DNA of 61,318 nt, taken from positions 399 to 61,716 of the forward strand of contig DKJA01000214.1 in assembly GCA_002454505.1 (NCBI GenBank). The letters are read 5' to 3'. This DNA comes from Oxalobacteraceae bacterium UBA6704. GTDB taxonomy: Bacteria; Pseudomonadota; Gammaproteobacteria; Burkholderiales; Burkholderiaceae_D. Each line of letters opens with the position of its first letter. The first letter of the stretch is position 1. The notes below the pieces were generated by a model. The model saw nothing but the letters and a program-made list of their open reading frames with translations, searched no databases and was not told where the DNA came from. The position numbers and the translations under genes are program-made. Positions 59,708 to 61,318 of this stretch are shown in pieces.

Positions 59708-61318
59708 ATGCGACATCCTCACCCGATCTTCCCGTTCCATTTCTCCTTGCGCGCACCGCTGCTGGCTGCGGCGCTGCTGCTCCAGCTGCCGATGGCGCAG
59801 GCCTTCCAGTACGTGCAGGACATCTCCACGGCGAATGGCGCCAACGGCACCTCGCCCACCAATGCGGGCAATGGCTTCAACAACGACGGCAGGGGCGGCG
59901 ACGCACCGAACAATGTGCAAAGCGCCGGCGCCTGGTACTGGTACGACCCCACTTCGTACACCGGCACCACCGGGCCGGCAGTCCAGATCACCGCAAACGG
60001 CGGCCGGGGCGGCGACGGCGGCAACGCCCATGAGGGGCTGCCCTTTTTCTACCAGAACGGCGGCTCGGCATCGAACGCCGGCAATGCCGGCCTGCTCGAC
60101 CTGGCGTTCTACGGCCAGCTCACGGCATCCAACGGCCATCCGACGATCTACATCACGGCGCGGGGTGGCGACGGCGGCAACGGCGGCCAGAGCGCCACCT
60201 ATGGATCGAGCGGCACGAACGGCCTGGGCGGCCTGGGCGGCAACATCACGCTGGCACCGGTCGGCAGCGTGATCAACGCAACGCCATACACCGGCACTTC
60301 GCTGGCGCCGGCCGCCGTGATGATCATCGCTTCCGGCGGCAATGGCGGCGGCGACCTGGACGATTCGTCGCGGACCTCGTCGGCGCACGCGTATGGCACG
60401 GCGGGCGGTCTGGGCGGATATGGCGGGCCGGCATCGGGCGGGTCGGCCATCACCTTCGTCACCACGCGCGACAACCAGGTGGCCACGTCGATCGTCAGCA
60501 ACGGTCCCGGCGTGGTGGCGCTTTCCAGCGGCGGCAACGGCGGGCAGGGCGGCCAGGCGATCGGCGCGGGCACCGGTGCCACGGGCGGCAATGGCGGCAA
60601 TGGCGGCAGCGGCGCACCGATCACGATCGACACGCTGACCACGTCGATCTCGGCGCGCGGCGTGGACCGCCATGGCACGGGCGAAACGGTCTCGCTCGAC
60701 CCGGATCATCCGAACGTGCAGGGTGCGTCATCCTTTGTTTCCGGCGCGGTGATCGCGCAAAGCCTGGGCGGCAACGGCGGCCTCGGTGGCGAAGCGGACG
60801 ACGCGTCGAGCGCCCATGCCGGCAGCGGCGGTTCGGCCGGCATGGGCGGCATGCTCAATGTGGCGACAGGCGGTTCGCTGACCTCGGTCGGCTATGGCGC
60901 GGCCGGCATCGTGGCGCAGAGCATCGGCGGCTCGGGCGGCAATGGCGCATCGGCCGGCGCCATCTTCAGCGTCAAGGCGGGCGGTGGCGGCGCCGCGGGC
61001 GACGGCAACCTGGTCCGTGTGACCGCCAACAGCCCGGCCAATGCTTACGCGGTGATCAGCACGACTGGCGATGACGCGGATGCCATCATTGCGCAGAGCA
61101 TCGGTGGCGGTGGGGGCAATGGCGGCAGCGTGAGCATCAGCTCGGTTGCGGGGGCCGCCGTCGCCCTCGGCGGCCGCGGCGAAACCGGCGGCAACGGCAA
61201 CCAGGTCATCGTGGACCTCGGCACGGTCGATCCCGATTCCGGCGTGGTCACGCCCGGCGCGATCCTGTCGACCAACGGCCTGCGCTCGGCCGGCGTGGTG
61301 GCGCAGAACATCGGCGGC
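59708..61318 (+). CDS. Glycine-rich autotransporter-like protein, truncated by window end
   Basis: The frame from ATG 59708 stays open to the last base: 537 codons are visible and no stop. A signal peptide (LLAAALLLQLPMAQA, about residues 18-32) is followed by Gly/Asn-rich repeats (GGRGGDGGNAHEG, ARGGDGGNGGQSA, SGGNGGGDLDDSS) and, from about residue 345, the repeat VIAQSLGGNGGLGG, IVAQSIGGSGGNG, IIAQSIGGGGGNGG and VVAQNIGG. The xAQSIGGGGG repeat is typical of large autotransporter passenger domains with a C-terminal beta barrel. The barrel is beyond the window. The gene was easy to miss because it has no stop in the window. Confidence 0.8.
   Translation, partial: MRHPHPIFPFHFSLRAPLLAAALLLQLPMAQAFQYVQDISTANGANGTSPTNAGNGFNNDGRGGDAPNNVQSAGAWYWYDPTSYTGTTGPAVQITANGGRGGDGGNAHEGLPFFYQNGGSASNAGNAGLLDLAFYGQLTASNGHPTIYITARGGDGGNGGQSATYGSSGTNGLGGLGGNITLAPVGSVINATPYTGTSLAPAAVMIIASGGNGGGDLDDSSRTSSAHAYGTAGGLGGYGGPASGGSAITFVTTRDNQVATSIVSNGPGVVALSSGGNGGQGGQAIGAGTGATGGNGGNGGSGAPITIDTLTTSISARGVDRHGTGETVSLDPDHPNVQGASSFVSGAVIAQSLGGNGGLGGEADDASSAHAGSGGSAGMGGMLNVATGGSLTSVGYGAAGIVAQSIGGSGGNGASAGAIFSVKAGGGGAAGDGNLVRVTANSPANAYAVISTTGDDADAIIAQSIGGGGGNGGSVSISSVAGAAVALGGRGETGGNGNQVIVDLGTVDPDSGVVTPGAILSTNGLRSAGVVAQNIGG

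Overview
The window is GC-rich DNA, densely packed with genes, from a Gram-negative bacterium. Oxalobacteraceae of the Massilia/Duganella type (Betaproteobacteria) fit best. The reasons are the TonB-dependent receptor of the Xanthomonas/Caulobacter-type family, a PEP-CTERM secreted protein, many LysR regulators, a membrane-bound PuuD urate oxidase, and intergenic palindromes built around GGGGACAGNCCCC. The genus is inferred from gene content, not from a search. I recognised no rRNA, tRNA or CRISPR array.

Bases 1-48 kb form a nucleoside and nucleobase catabolic region. From 0.2 to 12 kb lie a LysR regulator, pseudouridine breakdown (psuK, psuG), and a nucleoside block: xapA, deoB, deoC, a two-domain ALDH16-type aldehyde dehydrogenase, deoA, cdd and a frameshifted deaminase. 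From 12 to 20.7 kb comes an interlude: a VOC protein, a ROK repressor facing a TonB receptor, a LytTR two-component operon and a PEP-CTERM protein. From 20.8 to 35.2 kb lies the complete reductive pyrimidine pathway. A RutR-like and a MocR-like regulator face an aminotransferase, alanine dehydrogenase, mmsA, preT, preA, an NCS1 permease, dihydropyrimidinase, a carbamoyl-beta-alanine amidohydrolase and an exported serine hydrolase. From 35 to 48 kb are a CAT-like protein, LysR regulators, a TauE-type exporter, a UraD-allantoate amidohydrolase fusion, puuD with an unusual M20 protein, and a low-GC heparinase-like lyase that looks imported.

The pathways connect. Phosphorolysis releases bases and (deoxy)ribose-1-phosphate. 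DeoB and DeoC turn deoxyribose phosphate into glyceraldehyde-3-phosphate and acetaldehyde, which the ALDH may oxidise. Uracil and thymine pass through PreTA, HydA and the amidohydrolase to beta-amino acids. The transaminase and MmsA carry these to acyl-CoA, while Ald recycles the alanine to pyruvate and ammonium. Purine bases would reach PuuD and UraD/AllC, but xanthine dehydrogenase, 5-hydroxyisourate hydrolase and allantoinase are not in the window.

From 48 to 61.3 kb the content changes: a thioesterase, a five-copy 99-bp tandem repeat array, an S9 peptidase, and a six-gene stressosome operon (rsbR, rsbS, rsbT, an RsbX-like ATPase-phosphatase, an RsbT-like/histidine kinase/receiver fusion and a receiver/kinase/receiver hybrid). 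After these come an MliC-like lipoprotein, a short FecR protein, a DUF411 protein, and the start of a glycine-rich autotransporter-like gene cut by the window end.

The least ordinary items are the stressosome operon with built-in histidine kinases and no sigma factor, the family of GACAG-core palindromes and their array, and the M20 protein in the urate operon that lacks canonical metal ligands.
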